Notes: a model not told the origin generated them from the sequence alone. Positions 50,540 through 62,025 are shown, counted from the first letter of the stretch. The stretch is 64,000 bases of DNA from Blasia pusilla (GCA_050084515.1 CM114272.1:15190001-15254000), one strand, 5' to 3'. Program-made: numbers and translations.

Positions 50540-51202
50540 CGCATCACACTTGGAACCCGTCGGAGTCCTGGTAACTCAGAAATTACCCGAAGCTAACCGA
50601 AGCCTGCAACCCGTCGGCATCGACGGGTTGCACGCTTCTGCTAAACATTGTCCAAGCGATCAACCCGTCGCTCTCCGACGAGTTGCTCGGATACCGATCC
50701 TTCTTGCCTGAAGATGCCGGAGGCGTGCAAACCGTTTGTTCCAGACGAGTTCCGCGGGTGCCTCGCCTTTTAGCCCAAAGACGGCGAGGCGTGCAACCCG
50801 TCGCCCTCCAACGGGTTGCGCAAGGGCCTCGCCTTGTGGTGCAGCCAGCCAGACTTCAACGACTTGCACGGGAAGCCCTCGTTCCTAACCCTTGATCAGG
50901 GAAGCATGCAACCCAACGGTCTCCGACGGATTGCCCAAGATACGTCCCGTTCCCGTCCCAAACACGGCGGAGGCGCGCAACATGTCGGGCTCCGACGGGT
51001 TGCGCGGGTACCTCGCGTTGTTTTCGAAGACGACGGAGGCGCTCAACCCGTCGGTCTCCGACGGGTTGCTCGCGCACGTGGCGACGTACCCAGGATGGCG
51101 GAGGCGCGCAACATGTCGGTCTCCGATGGGTTGCTCGTGCACGTGGCAACGTACCCAGGATGGCGGAGCCGCGCAACATGTCGGACTCCGACGGGTTGCC
51201 AT
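50540..51202. repeat. Palindrome cluster 2, array of about 11
   Basis: Copies recur with half-sites GCAACCCGTCGG / CCGACGGGTTGC and GC-rich spacers such as CTCGCGTTGTTTTCGAAGAC. Over 50720-51200 the spacing is near 60 bp, so palindrome plus spacer has multiplied as a unit. Variants such as GCAACATGTCGG recur within the array, again showing unit duplication. It ends 85 bp before the TATA box. Open frames across it are by-products. Confidence 0.88.
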
Positions 51203-51286
51203 TTTTCACGTCCGACTCAAGAATATCCGCACGCACGCCGTCGAAAGGACGACGGGACCCAACGGTCAGCCCAACGGCTAGAAAAG

Positions 51287-51294
51287 TATAAATA
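51287..51294 (+). promoter_or_regulatory. TATA box of the ParB-methyltransferase gene
   Basis: TATAAATA, about 250 bp upstream of the ATG at 51545 and directly downstream of the palindrome array. The sequence after it (GGGCAGAAATCGCTCATTTC) would be the start of the leader. Confidence 0.65.
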
Positions 51295-52827
51295 GGGCAG
51301 AAATCGCTCATTTCCGGTTTCTCATTTCGCGATCTTCATTCCTCACTCCTCACTCTCCCAGCAGAAATGATCGACATCTGAAGGGGCATTTCACACGGCG
51401 ACACATCGCGAGTCGATAGGAGGGAACGAGAGTGAGACGGTTCGACCGAGCGATAAGGGGACGATTCGAGCTCCCATCTCGACATCAGCAAGGCGACTGA
51501 TCAAGGAATTCGTTGGGACACAGGTGGAGGCATTTCCGGCAAAAATGACGAGGAAAAAATCACAAGCCAACAAGTCTGGGAGCTTCACTCCCAAGTCCAT
51601 CAGGACTCCTGTGTCAACTTCTTCTGGGCCTCGTTCGGCGAATGAAATTAGGCAGCAGGAAATCGAGGAGCGGGAAAGGGAAGCGGAGATGCACAACCAA
51701 GTGCTTCTTGCAAGACGTGTTCAAGAGGCGCTAGATAAACAGAACGCAGAGGCCGAGACGTCGCAGGCCTTGAAGAAAAGGATCGCCGACGAAAAGAGAG
51801 AAAAGAAGCGCCTGAACGCGTCGGTGAGGAGGGCAGAATTAGCTAAAGCGAGGAGGGAAAAAGCGATAGCCATTGATGATAGCCCAGCCCGTCCAACCGC
51901 AAGTGTTGAGATGCGGGAAATGTCCCCCACAAAGTCCGGGGACACAATCAACAAAGTGGAAACAAGAGAAGTTGAAATCGATGACGACGAGGTCATGAGG
52001 ACCGCCAGCGTGGAGATGGTGGACATGGCCGAAGAAGCCGGAGAGCGGTCATTCTCGACTCCAAGCCCGGCGGAGGACATCGACCTCTATCGGATCGACG
52101 ATTTTCCAGTCGATTTGCCAGCCTCTGTCTCAGACAAATTAGCTAGTCAAGAAACCGACCCCATTTTCGAGCGGGTAAGAGAGGTTTTGGGTTTTTTGAA
52201 TTATGTGAATTGCAATTCAGTGGGATTTCAGTGTAGCTTATTCTTGTCCCGGTTCTGACAAGTGGTAAAGCAGATGGCACTCATGGAGGGCCACAATGCC
52301 CCGAGGATTCCAATCTGCGGATTGCGGACAATGGAATACGTCCGCGAAATTCAGTCCGACGAGGACATCGCGAAGCTAAAACAATCGGCGGCGACAAAGA
52401 TCTCACGTCGATGACTTTCCTCCCTTCTATGTTCAGCCTTACGACGAGCATGGAACCCAAGCTTTGGTTACCGAGGAGGACTTGGAAAAGCTCGACACAT
52501 TCTGGAGGATGCGAGACCACGACTTCAGAAGGCAAGTTGAGGGCACGGAATTCAGCTGGATGAGGAATGTGCATTTCTTCATCTGGGATGGAAATCACAG
52601 GTTCATGGCGTGGAACAAGTTTGCGGAGGAGCGGCCCAACTCATTGGAGGCACATTTCTGCGTGAAGGCAGTGGTCCTTCACCCATACCCTCATCACATG
52701 GCGACGGTGGAGATGGCAATGCATGCCATGAACACGTGAGTATCTTTAACACTTTCGTAACTCAAAACTCCGACAAGTTGCTCGATTGATGAATGGGTTA
52801 GGTTTGTTTTTGCCGAAAGTTCCTCCT

Positions 52828-53121
52828 CGGACTCGGACGGGTTGCTGGACTGCATGCTTTTTTGGATGTTTTTTTAAGATTGCAACTCGTCGGACTCCAA
52901 CGATTTGTTTGATTGAACATAGATTTGACTAGTTTTTGGCCCAAAGCAAACCGTCGGAGTCCGACGGGTTGCTCGACAGGCATTAGCAAATCTGAATGCA
53001 ATCCGTCGGACTCCGACGGGTTGCATCATTAAGCTCGTTGCTAGAATCCGACCTTGAGCTGTGACGACCCGTCGGAGTCCGACGGGTTGTAGGAACCCAT
53101 GTAATTTCCTGACGGGTTGAG
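52828..53121. repeat. Palindrome cluster 3, in intron 2
   Basis: About six copies (for example near 52950, 52998 and 53066) with TCGGAGTCCGACGGGTTGC-type cores, spaced 50-60 bp, all inside the intron 52736-53134. The 99-nt intron 52175-52273 has none. Confidence 0.88.
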
Positions 53122-55246
53122 TTTGGATGTGCAGGATTGTATCGGAGGGGAATGTCACCCACCACTGGATCCAGGACTACGATCGGGTGAGGAAGGTGCT
53201 TACGACAAACCCGGGAGAGTACAGGGGGTTCTTGGGCGATGCCCTCGTCAATCACATGCTTGCAAAGGGTGCTCAGATTAAGAAGAAAACTTGGGCAAAC
53301 AAGTTTATTTCTCAAGATGCAGCCGTAACCATCCTTTGCTAGTCAAGGATACAGGCCGCGATGAAAAGCGCTGCACTAGAGCTGGAGCGGAGGGAGAAGG
53401 TATCTGCGTTTGAGCGCAAATTCATCAAGCCGCAGAGATTCTGGCCGCAACGAAATACACGGCGAGCAAGATGCAGCGATACATCAGCATTCTCAACCCC
53501 GAACTTGGTTCAGAGTTCTACAAGGAGCTGAAGGCGATTATCAAGCACCAGCGGAAGAGGGATGAAGATCCGCATGGTCGGATTGGGGAGAAAGTGTCGC
53601 TGGATTGCGTGCATCGGTTTGCGTTGTCCGGGATAAGCGAGTTCAGGAGGATACGATTGATGAAAATCAGTCTCGAGGGCTTAGAGGTCCACAAGAGGGC
53701 GGCACACCATCCTTCGGGTGTGTTCGATCCAGTGATCTCGCATTGGCTACGCGAATGGTCATTCTGGGACGCGTTGCGGGTAATCGGGAAGTTCGTGCTG
53801 GACGGTCTGCAAGCGGAGCTCAGAAGATTAGAGCCCATTCCGACGGAAGCAAACCTTGAAAGTTCTGGAGATTACGAGGTTTGGATCGACGACATCCGGG
53901 ACAAGCCAACAAAAAACCCAGGATTCAAGACCATGTTCAAGGTTTGCGTCCTCCCTCAAGAAGAGCTTGACGAAGAAGTAGAGGGGAACAAACGGGATCA
54001 AGCGAAGAAGAAGCGAGATCTACAGGAGCAGACGGCCGATTTTGTTCGACTAAAAGCTGCCCAACGGATGGTCTTCAGATACCTCATCCAGTGTAAGAAC
54101 GCAGGTATGTGGGGAAAATTACCGGTAGCCTTGAAATTGTGGGCTTCGCCGCCGGATGCAGAGACATTCTCCATGTACGACGTGGAGATGGGGCAGCACA
54201 TGTCCAATTGGGAGGTGGGGAATTGCCCCATTTGGCTCGACTTCAACGACCTTGAAGACATCACGGATAAGGACTTACGAGTGCTTCATGATGTAGTGGC
54301 CTCAGGACAAGACGACATCCCCAATTTCGTCCAGCCTGAAGACTTCTTCGGAGGAGATGCAGAAGAGCAGGCCCACGAGACAGCTGAGTTGGCTTCCAAG
54401 GTCAGGACAGCCAAAGACAAATCCACTATAAGTCTCAAAGGCAAGGCGAGGGGAGGGAAAAATTCAGAGGCCGAGTCTTCCCAAAGAGAGGTTGAAGATT
54501 CAAGGCCAGAGGCGGAATCGTCCGGACGAGCGGGGAGAGAGGGTCGGACCAGGTCCTCGGCGAAAAAAATGCCACCAGAATCCGAGGTCATAGAAACCCC
54601 GACAAGCCGTCCCCAGGCTAGGGAGAAGCGGAAGCGAGAGGTGCCCGGGTTGTCCCAAGGAGAATACAGCCCATCATCCTTGGGAAGACACAGACAAACA
54701 ACGACCCGGACAAGCGTCCTCCTTCAGTTCACTCCTTTACTGGATGAGCTGAAGAGCTTCAGTTCTCAAGCGTCGACACCAGCCATCGAAAAATTGACAA
54801 CGCTGGGACGGAAGCTCCAACGAAACGGGCACGCTGCCTGGACGGTGAATGGAGTGGTCGAAGAGGTTGCGGTGGATCTCTTGATCGCCGATCTGCCCTC
54901 GGGGTTGCGACTTTGGGGCGAGAATCCGTCGGACGAGGTACCTGAGTGGAATGTGCCGCTCAGTTATGACCAGATTGCACTTTTGTTCTCCTTTGCAGAC
55001 GCCTATTTGAGTGACAAGGGTTCCTTCTTGGTGTTGACTGGAGGGAGCGAGGACGAGCTCTTCAACCTCCAGTGCGTCAAGAGGTCGCTAAAGTGGAGGA
55101 CGGCACAATCGTGGATCATAAAAAACGAGTACCCACTCCGATCCGCGACGAGTCAGATTCGGGTAAGGCTCAATTCCTGCACAATAATTTCAATTATCTT
55201 ATAATGATGTGTAGAATGAGAGTCAATTTGGGTTTTTTTTTTTTGT

Positions 55247-55632
55247 GAGCAACGCGTCGGAAGGCGACGGGTTGCTGGCTTAGAGCAGCCCATGCTCGGC
55301 TAAGAGCAACCTGTCGGTTTCCGACGGCTTGCATCTTTCCCACATACTGAGGGAAAACCGCGGTGTATCTGCAACCCGTCGGCGTTCCGACGGGTTGCAG
55401 TTGCTTTTGGGTTTTCCCAGTTGATTTTGGTTTTTGGATGCAACCCGTTTGATAGCGACGGGTTGCTCTCAGGCGAGCATGGGTTGCTCTAGGCCAGCAA
55501 CCCGTCGCCTTCCGACGGGTTGCATCCAAAAACCAAAATCAACTGGGAAAACCCAAAAGCAACTGCAACCCGTCGGGTTCCGACGGGTTGGTCCGGGACA
55601 AAACAACCCGTCGAACTCCAACAGGTTGATCC
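55247..55632. repeat. Palindrome cluster 4, in intron 3
   Basis: About seven copies, including near-perfect ones at about 55371-55398 and 55563-55589, inside the intron 55163-55707. Two of them form part of a larger exact inverted repeat. Confidence 0.88.
55388..55575. repeat. Exact 61-bp inverted repeat within cluster 4
   Basis: Arm 55388-55448 (CGACGGGTTGCAGTTGCTTT onward) is the exact reverse complement of 55515-55575, with a 66-bp loop that itself holds parts of two palindromes. It would form a strong hairpin in RNA or single-stranded DNA. Confidence 0.9.
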
Positions 55633-56147
55633 AAAGTCAGTTATTGAAAATGTTCTCAAGGAGACTTCTTTAGTTTCTGACATTGTTTCCAACATGCTGA
55701 TTTATAGATGGACCATTCCTGCTTTGTTCGGCCCGAGCACAATTTCCAAGTGTTCAAGATCAAGGATCCTGTGGATCCATGCTCAGATGGGTACAGCTTA
55801 GATAGTTTGTACAATTCCCCTCGGGAATTTACATGCAAGACAAGACCCACGGGAGGAAGGAAAAGTCGCCACCGATGCAAACGCTCATCGAGCTCGCTCA
55901 AGGCCGGGTGACTTGGTGTTCGACTTAGTGGGACTTTCAGGGCAAGTATCAAAGGCGCTGGTAGAGTGGCAGAACATTCTCGCCTCGAGGGAAGGCAGAA
56001 TCGCTTGACCTTTGCAAGGAGGCAAAGGCAGAATACGAAAGGCTCGTTGGGGCGTACAACTCTCCACCGAAGCCGAGAGCTCCGGTTCCAGAGCCACCCT
56101 TGGTAGTGACTCCATCGTCACTTCCAACGATTCCCAAAATTGGTGAG

Positions 56148-56607
56148 TGTCGCGACCCTCATGACCAAACAAGTGCCAAGCGGAACATCGGAACATTAGC
56201 GGGCTCATGCTAAGATGGTTTGCGCGTTGGAGTTGTCTAAAAGAGAAGACAAGAGACGAGACGCGAGCGAGAAGTCGCGTTTCAGATGTGATGGTCGCGA
56301 CTCAGAAACCTGGACCAAACGCGGAATGAGACTTGAAAGAAGTCGAGTCTAGGAAGTGGGTTGCCAAAGGAAAGATCCGGATTTGGAATGCCACTTGCGT
56401 TTGAGAGTTTCCGAATGTATTTATGGCCATAACTTTTAGCGCCGAGATGCGTTTGGAGCAAATAAGGGTGGGTTGGAAGGTCGGTTGGCCAAACCCGACT
56501 AACAAGAGTGCGTGTTTGGGTGCAGATCGGCGATGAGTTCGTGACCTACTGAACGCACGCTTCCGCAACACTAAAGATTGACGTTCAAGGAGAGTAGGGG
56601 CGCGACA
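56148..56607 (+). repeat. Solo LTR, family B
   Basis: It begins TGTCGCGACCCTCATGACCA and ends GTAGGGGCGCGACA, 460 bp. It matches the LTR pieces at 61-62 kb. No internal retroelement sequence adjoins it. No clear 5-bp target duplication is seen (GTGAG on the left, CCTAG on the right). It sits at the point where the methyltransferase reading stops. Confidence 0.85.
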
Positions 56608-56764
56608 CCTAGAGTGCTTAGAGTGTCGGGAGACTTATGGGAATGTAGCTAATTCCCAAGTTTTAAAATCAATTGCAAATTGCTTCAGCAATTTCAAGAC
56701 TAAACATCTCAACAACCCTAAGCACAAGGACAATTTTTGTAAGAGACGGGGTCTGCCTAGTACA

Positions 56765-59700
56765 TTGATTTCTCCTAGTGACATTATACAACAACCTCAA
56801 TGGGATCATGAACATCAGATCACCGTAGGTTTAAGAATAGTTGAGAAAATGAATGTAGAGGTTGGGGGTGAGACAGTAGTGTTCTTTGTGATGCCATCTA
56901 TTGCTGATACACAGTTTGCACACATGTCATACCTGTTCAAGGTACGATGTATAATCTGTGGCAAGTTGCACACAGACATGTGCCCATGAAAGGCCAATTT
57001 GGAGCATAATCTACGACAACACTTGGTTAGTGGTGATCACTTGGATGCTCTTGATACTAGAGAGGTCACTGCCCAACTTGTCTTGAGGTCTGGGAAGAAG
57101 GGAAGACCAAAGAAGCCAGATCCTAGGGACTTATTTCCGTCTCAAAATTCCATTACCAAATTCTTTAGCCCTGATGCCTTCAAGGAAGGAAGCAGTTCAG
57201 GAAAAGGTGGGTTCGCTTCCTCCATTGATTTTGGACTAAGTTTGCTTTGTTGGGGCTTCTGGGAGTCAAACGTCCAATGGAGAGGAGAGTTGATGGATGT
57301 GAAGGCCATACTAGATGATCAGACAGGAGGAACTATTTGGGATCGTGAGCTTACCACTTCAGCACAAGTGTTCAACCCAAGTAGTAGGTCAATTGTATGT
57401 ATACAAGGTTGTTTTAGGCACAAGCTTTGCTCTAGATTGTCAAGTAATGGGGGAGGGTTTGAGAACCTCACTTGTAGTCATTGTGACTCCATTAAGCGGG
57501 AGGATGATTTTCGTGGTCGGGTGCACAGGGAAGCGGAAGCTTTAGTGCATAGAGGAGGCAGGACAACTCAAAGAGGGATGGCCATGAAGAACTTGACCAA
57601 GACAGAGTTGAGGGAGCATGTGGGAAAATTGAACACTCAATTTAGGAGACAACGTTGGCTTTTGGCACAAAATTCACAAAGAATTTGTGCCTTGAGTATT
57701 AGGCGAAAGAAGCTAGAAGACATGTTAGGAGTAGCTGCAGATAGGAGAGATATGAGACTCTTTCTTAGGAACGTAGTAAATGGACATAGGGATGGGGCAT
57801 TTGGTGGTAAGGAGGGGTGGGATTTCTGAAAGATGTGGCTAAGAATTTGGAGAGAGTGGCCAATGGTTATCGTTACAGTAAGAGAACCAAAGCTTTTTCC
57901 CAAGCCATGTTCCAATTTGGTGGCCGACAAGTTGCCCACTGCTTTCACGAAAACTTGGGAGGGCCAGGTCTGAAGACCTTGAAACGTGATAGAGCAAAAC
58001 TACCACCCTTTAGAGCTAGGCTACGAAAAGAGGTATTTCAAGAGGTCTCTCGAGTACTATTTGCATCAAAACAACTACTTGGAATCGAGGGAGATGTGCC
58101 TGTAATGTTCGTTGAGGATGAAACAAGGATAAAAGAAAGGCCAAGGTGTGTTTGAATCTTTGGAGAAAGTTGGCCTTGATATATGTATGGGTATGCTCTA
58201 ACATAATGATTATATTACTTTGCACATTTATATGTCATGTTTATTGTTTTCTATTGGGCTTATGTTCTAACTTGATATTTTTGTTGTGATAGATGGGAGG
58301 CTAAATATGACACGCTTATTGGTTTTTGTGGTCCCTCAGAAGAACATACATGCTCTTTTGGCTTGGAAGTACTTGTTGGGGAAGGTAATGAAGGGTATGA
58401 TAAAATTGTGAGTACTTTTGAGAAATATGCGAAAGGTATGTATGCTAGAGTAGTAATTGTGAATCCTTTGCATGAGAAAATGCCAAAATTGGCGCTCTGT
58501 GCCACCGCAACTTGTAATCGATTCAAAGCAGATTGGGTGAGGGAACATTGGGTGCAGCTGAAATCCATGTGGGATGAATATTGCAGAGCCAGTGTTGGTC
58601 CTTTATTGGGGCATGCTAGTGATAGCGATGCTTGTCGTAGGAAATTAATGATGGAAGATTATATTGGTATGAATGGTTCTTTTCCAAGGTATAAAGTAGG
58701 GTGGGAAGGGTGGCAGTATTGTGTGTCCATTATTCCAAATGGAGACTTGTATGGCTTTGGAGACCAAGATCCACCCCACAATGGAAAAAAGGCAATTAAC
58801 CCATTGGACCGATGTGCTGCCATGCTAGTGCTTGGTGACCAACATGCATCGTTGTCCTATGTGACGTCAATTTATAACCATTATAAAATTGAGGAGCATG
58901 GCTTGAACTAGGATGATGTGAATAGGACCGACACACAGAACTGGGCTGGCCCACAACGGATAGCATCTAGGAGAGTCCAAGCCTACCTACACCACGTGTT
59001 TGAGCGGCAAGATGTTCGACATGATAGAAGTTTTGGGATAAAGTTGTACCTTGAGATTTGTGCAGATTTTATCGACATTTTCTTCTCTGTGAAGCAAGAA
59101 CTCGTATAGTATTGGCATGTAAGGTATCTTGGTTTCTCCGTTTGTGGAGGCTATGGTTGAGGTACGGTGACCATTCTGTGACAGGGAATACAGGATGTGT
59201 CACAGAAAAAAATATGATCTCTATTCAAGCTTTCCATGATATCAACATGTCTTGCCATTTCATTGTACTCTTAGTTTGTGCATTTCGAGACAAGTTTCCA
59301 TATCTTCAAGTTCCATTTCACTTGCTAGGATTTGATTGTTGTGAGATTTTTTTCAGCAAGGTAGGTGGCATGAGTGGTCATGAAAGAAACTATGACTTTG
59401 GATCTCTACTAGATAGTGCAGTAGGAGTGAATCGGCTGGCTGGCCTAGAGTATGGACCAGAAGGATTAAAGATACGTCGTTCACATCATAAGCAAGATCA
59501 TATTTGGGCAAAACTGCATCCTCTTGGTGAAGGAGACCAGGCTCCGAATCTATTTGATTATTCATTGGTTGGGACTAATGAGTTGGTTGTTGATGCTCTT
59601 AAAGAAGGGTTGGATGCAGCAAAAGAGCTTTTGAGGTTGTTGAACATGTCTCCAAGGAGTTCCTTGCCAATTGCAAAGAGAAGGTGGTGGATGCATCCAT

Positions 59701-60693
59701 GGGATGTGGAGGCCGAGACATGGCCTCATTCAGCTTCAATAAGGGAAGTAGTGTCATGTGATGATGTTGAAGAACATGAAGATAACCGATCCACAATAGT
59801 GTCTCCAATATATGAGCAGCCAACTAGGGAGTCTTCAGAGTTTAAGGACCTTGAGGAAGATTTGAACCATATTGATTCTTGGGTTGTAGAGGAAAGTTGT
59901 GATATCAATGTACCTTTCATAATAGATAACGAAGAGATAGATATTGACATTGATCCGACATCCATTGAAATGGAAGTATTAGGACATGAAGTAAGACATG
60001 TGTTTGCATCTGTTCAAGCACAACTGACTAATGTGGCAATTCCCCATGCAATAGTGCCTACTGTAACTTATGAGGACAAGATTATCTATAAATCCACCCT
60101 TGTAAGTCAATTGTCTTGCAATCCTTTCATGTCAAAGGATAGACTAACTCGAATAGACCAAAAGACTTATTACACTACTGGTAAGGGAAAGGAACGTGAT
60201 CCTCATTGCCCAACTTGTTTGGTTGATGTTGGTAGTGATATTGCAGTTTTGTTTGAATCTACAGCAAATGTTGGCCCTTCCACAAGATCAACAAAGTCAA
60301 AGAAAAGGAAGGGAAATGAGACACAACTTGCAGTGGAGGCAGGAGTTGCAAAAAAAAGAGTATTGGTTGGGGCGTATTGTGTTTATGATTCAAAATAATG
60401 GTTCACATTGGTCAAGACGTCGTACGGCCTTGGACTTGTTAAACAGGCCTGTACCTCCTCCTGGACAAAAGGGAAGCATTTTTCGTATTATGTGTAATTG
60501 GTATAAGTCTTTCGGCCATGGTAACACCAAAACCTTGTTCAGTTATGATGCAATAGATGTGCAATGGATTGATATTGAAATGGTGGTCTCTAATGTGAAT
60601 TTGACAATTAAATCAGGGGTACAAGATAGAATATACATACTTGATTCGGTTGACTTACATGCTTTGACTACATATATTCAGAGTGTGAGTTGA
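56765..60693 (+). pseudogene. Zinc-finger DDE-like transposase gene, broken
   Basis: The N-terminal part has CIICGKLHTDMC and LEHNLRQHLVSGDH, a BED-like C2-H2 finger, with a TGA between the halves. A basic helical region follows. Candidate catalytic residues are in MFVEDETRIKERP, GHASDSDACRRKLMMEDY and LLGFDCCEIFFSKVGGM. An intron with AAG|GTGTGT donor and GATAG acceptor (58146-58292) joins PR to WEAKYDTLIGFCG. Frameshifts at about 57817 and 59095 and a stop at 58909 break it. The tail is acidic and then basic (STKSKKRKGN). It resembles an uncharacterised transposase family seen in plants and protists; the superfamily is not assigned. Confidence 0.55.
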
Positions 60694-61117
60694 TCTTGGT
60701 GAGTTTTTTTTATGTTTGAGATATGTCAAATTAAATATTTTTATGGAGTGTGCTTAGAATAAACTTGACACTCTTGAATTGTGAGTACGATAATGGGAGG
60801 GAGTAGGCTAGGGGAATGACAGATTGGCTGATTGAGCCTCCTGCTCAATTAGGGGTTCAATTCCCCTCTGTGATAGTGTAAGGATAACATGTTGGATGTT
60901 AACTTAATTTGGTGCTTTTCTTTTCTTTCAAGGTCTTATTTATTTCAAGTGATTGCTTTACTTAAAGAATTTTAGGGGTACCAAAAATGAAAAATGATTC
61001 CTTTAAAATACATAAGGGTAAGAAAAAATTATTTGTTCACTTATAAGTTAGGGGGTCTAAACCCTAAAACGTCGCAGGTGATGTAGAGCCCTCCATATAG
61101 TGACCCCCCCGAGAACA
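60694..61117. other. AT-rich spacer, no gene
   Basis: It contains a tRNA T-arm-like segment, AGGGGTTCAATTCCCCT, at about 60850, without a matching acceptor stem, so no tRNA is called. Confidence 0.4.
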
Positions 61118-62020
61118 CACACTCTCGTTAGTCGGGTCTGGGCCAACCAGCGTTCCAACCCACCGAGTTCTCAACTCGGCGTCTCATCAAGCTCAACCTT
61201 CCTTAGTTCCTAGTTTCCAAAACACGGCAAGTCCTTCAAGACTTGGAACATACTTCCTGATTAGTCCAGGGATTTGAAACGGCACTTGCGCGCCTAGCGA
61301 TCCCAACTGTTCAACGGACCTCGTGTGAGTTCCAAACCGAGACCCAAGTAATTGAGTCGCGGGGTGAAATCCAAGAGGGATGTCTAAAATATCCTCAATA
61401 GACTTGGTGCAGGTTTTCTAACCCAACCCCCAAACTCGCGTTCCGTTCCATGCCCTTGAGCCGCCCCGCGGCGCCCAAAGTGGGGTTCGGGTTCCAAGCA
61501 CTCTCGAAGACCTTCCCCCTTACTAGTACTTATGGGGTTCTCCAATAACACCCGCCCCCTTTTGGAAAAGGAGGGTCGGGCCCTTCATTGTGGCCCTCAA
61601 CCCGACTCTACTTACAGTCGTTTCCGGGTTTTTTCTCAGCCGTTGCTAAAGCGTTTGCATAGATCTTTAGTGCGTTAGACCTGGCTTTTCATAAGCTTTC
61701 TAACGCACCCTTATTTAATCCAAACGCATCTTGGCGCTAAAAGTTATGGCCACAAATACAGTCGGAAACTCTCAAACGCTAGTGGCGTTCCAAATCCGGA
61801 TTCTTTCTTTGGGAACCCACTTCCTAGACTCGACTTCTTTCAAGTCTCATTCTGCATTTGGTCCAGGTTTCTCGATTGCGACCACAACATCTGAAATGCA
61901 AAGCCTCGCTCGCGTCTCATCTCTTGTCTCCTCTTTGAGACTACTCCAACGCGCAAACCATCTTAGCGTGAGCCCGCCAATGTTCCGCTTGGCACTCGTT
62001 TGGTCATGAGAGTCGCGACA
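61118..62020 (-). repeat. Family B LTR, minus orientation, long variant
   Basis: On the minus strand it starts TGTCGCGACTCTCATGACCA at 62020 and matches the solo LTR through GGCCATAACTTTTAGCGCC. It then has a central part of about 500 bp that the solo LTR lacks but the copia-interrupted LTR shares. Its far end is truncated near 61118. Confidence 0.7.
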
Positions 62021-62025
62021 TGCCA

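Larger units (their letters stand above)
50361..51544. promoter_or_regulatory. Divergent intergenic region of the two-gene element
   Basis: It separates the starts of the MULE-like gene (50360, minus) and the ParB-methyltransferase gene (51545, plus). It carries the palindrome array and, at the plus-strand side, a TATA box. This arrangement suggests both genes were transcribed outward from one control region. Confidence 0.6.
51545..56147 (+). pseudogene. ParB-like / N4-N6 DNA methyltransferase fusion gene, broken
   Basis: Four exons (51545-52174, 52274-52735, 53135-55162, 55708 onward) with GT-AG introns. Exon 1: charged coiled coil (EIEEREREAEMHNQVLLARR). Exon 2: FFIWDGNHRFMAWNKFAEE, matching the DGxHRxxA core of ParB/sulfiredoxin-like domains. 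Exon 3: helical region, low-complexity linker, then VDLLIADLPSG where methyltransferase motif IV (DPPY) is expected, and LSDKGSFLVLTG. Exon 4: RPEHNFQVFKI, EKSPPMQTLIELA and GDLVFDLVGLSG, matching the motif I region (GDxVLDPFxGSG). The order IV then I fits beta-class N4/N6 methyltransferases; ParB plus such a domain is common in bacteria and phages. Frameshifts near 52402, 53425 and at least two in exon 4, and a TAG at 53341, disable it; a solo LTR truncates it. Confidence 0.7.

Noticed and set aside
50540-51202. CRISPR-like array (regular short palindromic repeats with spacers)
   Set aside because: The spacers are themselves related and multiply with the palindrome, the repeats vary, the genome is eukaryotic and no cas genes are present. 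It is a tandem array of a palindromic unit.
50660-51311. Several open frames of 70-160 codons on both strands across the palindrome array
   Set aside because: Repeats such as QPVG-RRVA or NPSE-DGL are just translations of the palindrome in each frame; length is due to GC-rich repetition.
60815-60885. tRNA gene candidate with T-arm AGGGGTTCAATTCCCCT
   Set aside because: No pairing acceptor stem about 72 nt apart and no convincing D-arm or anticodon stem.
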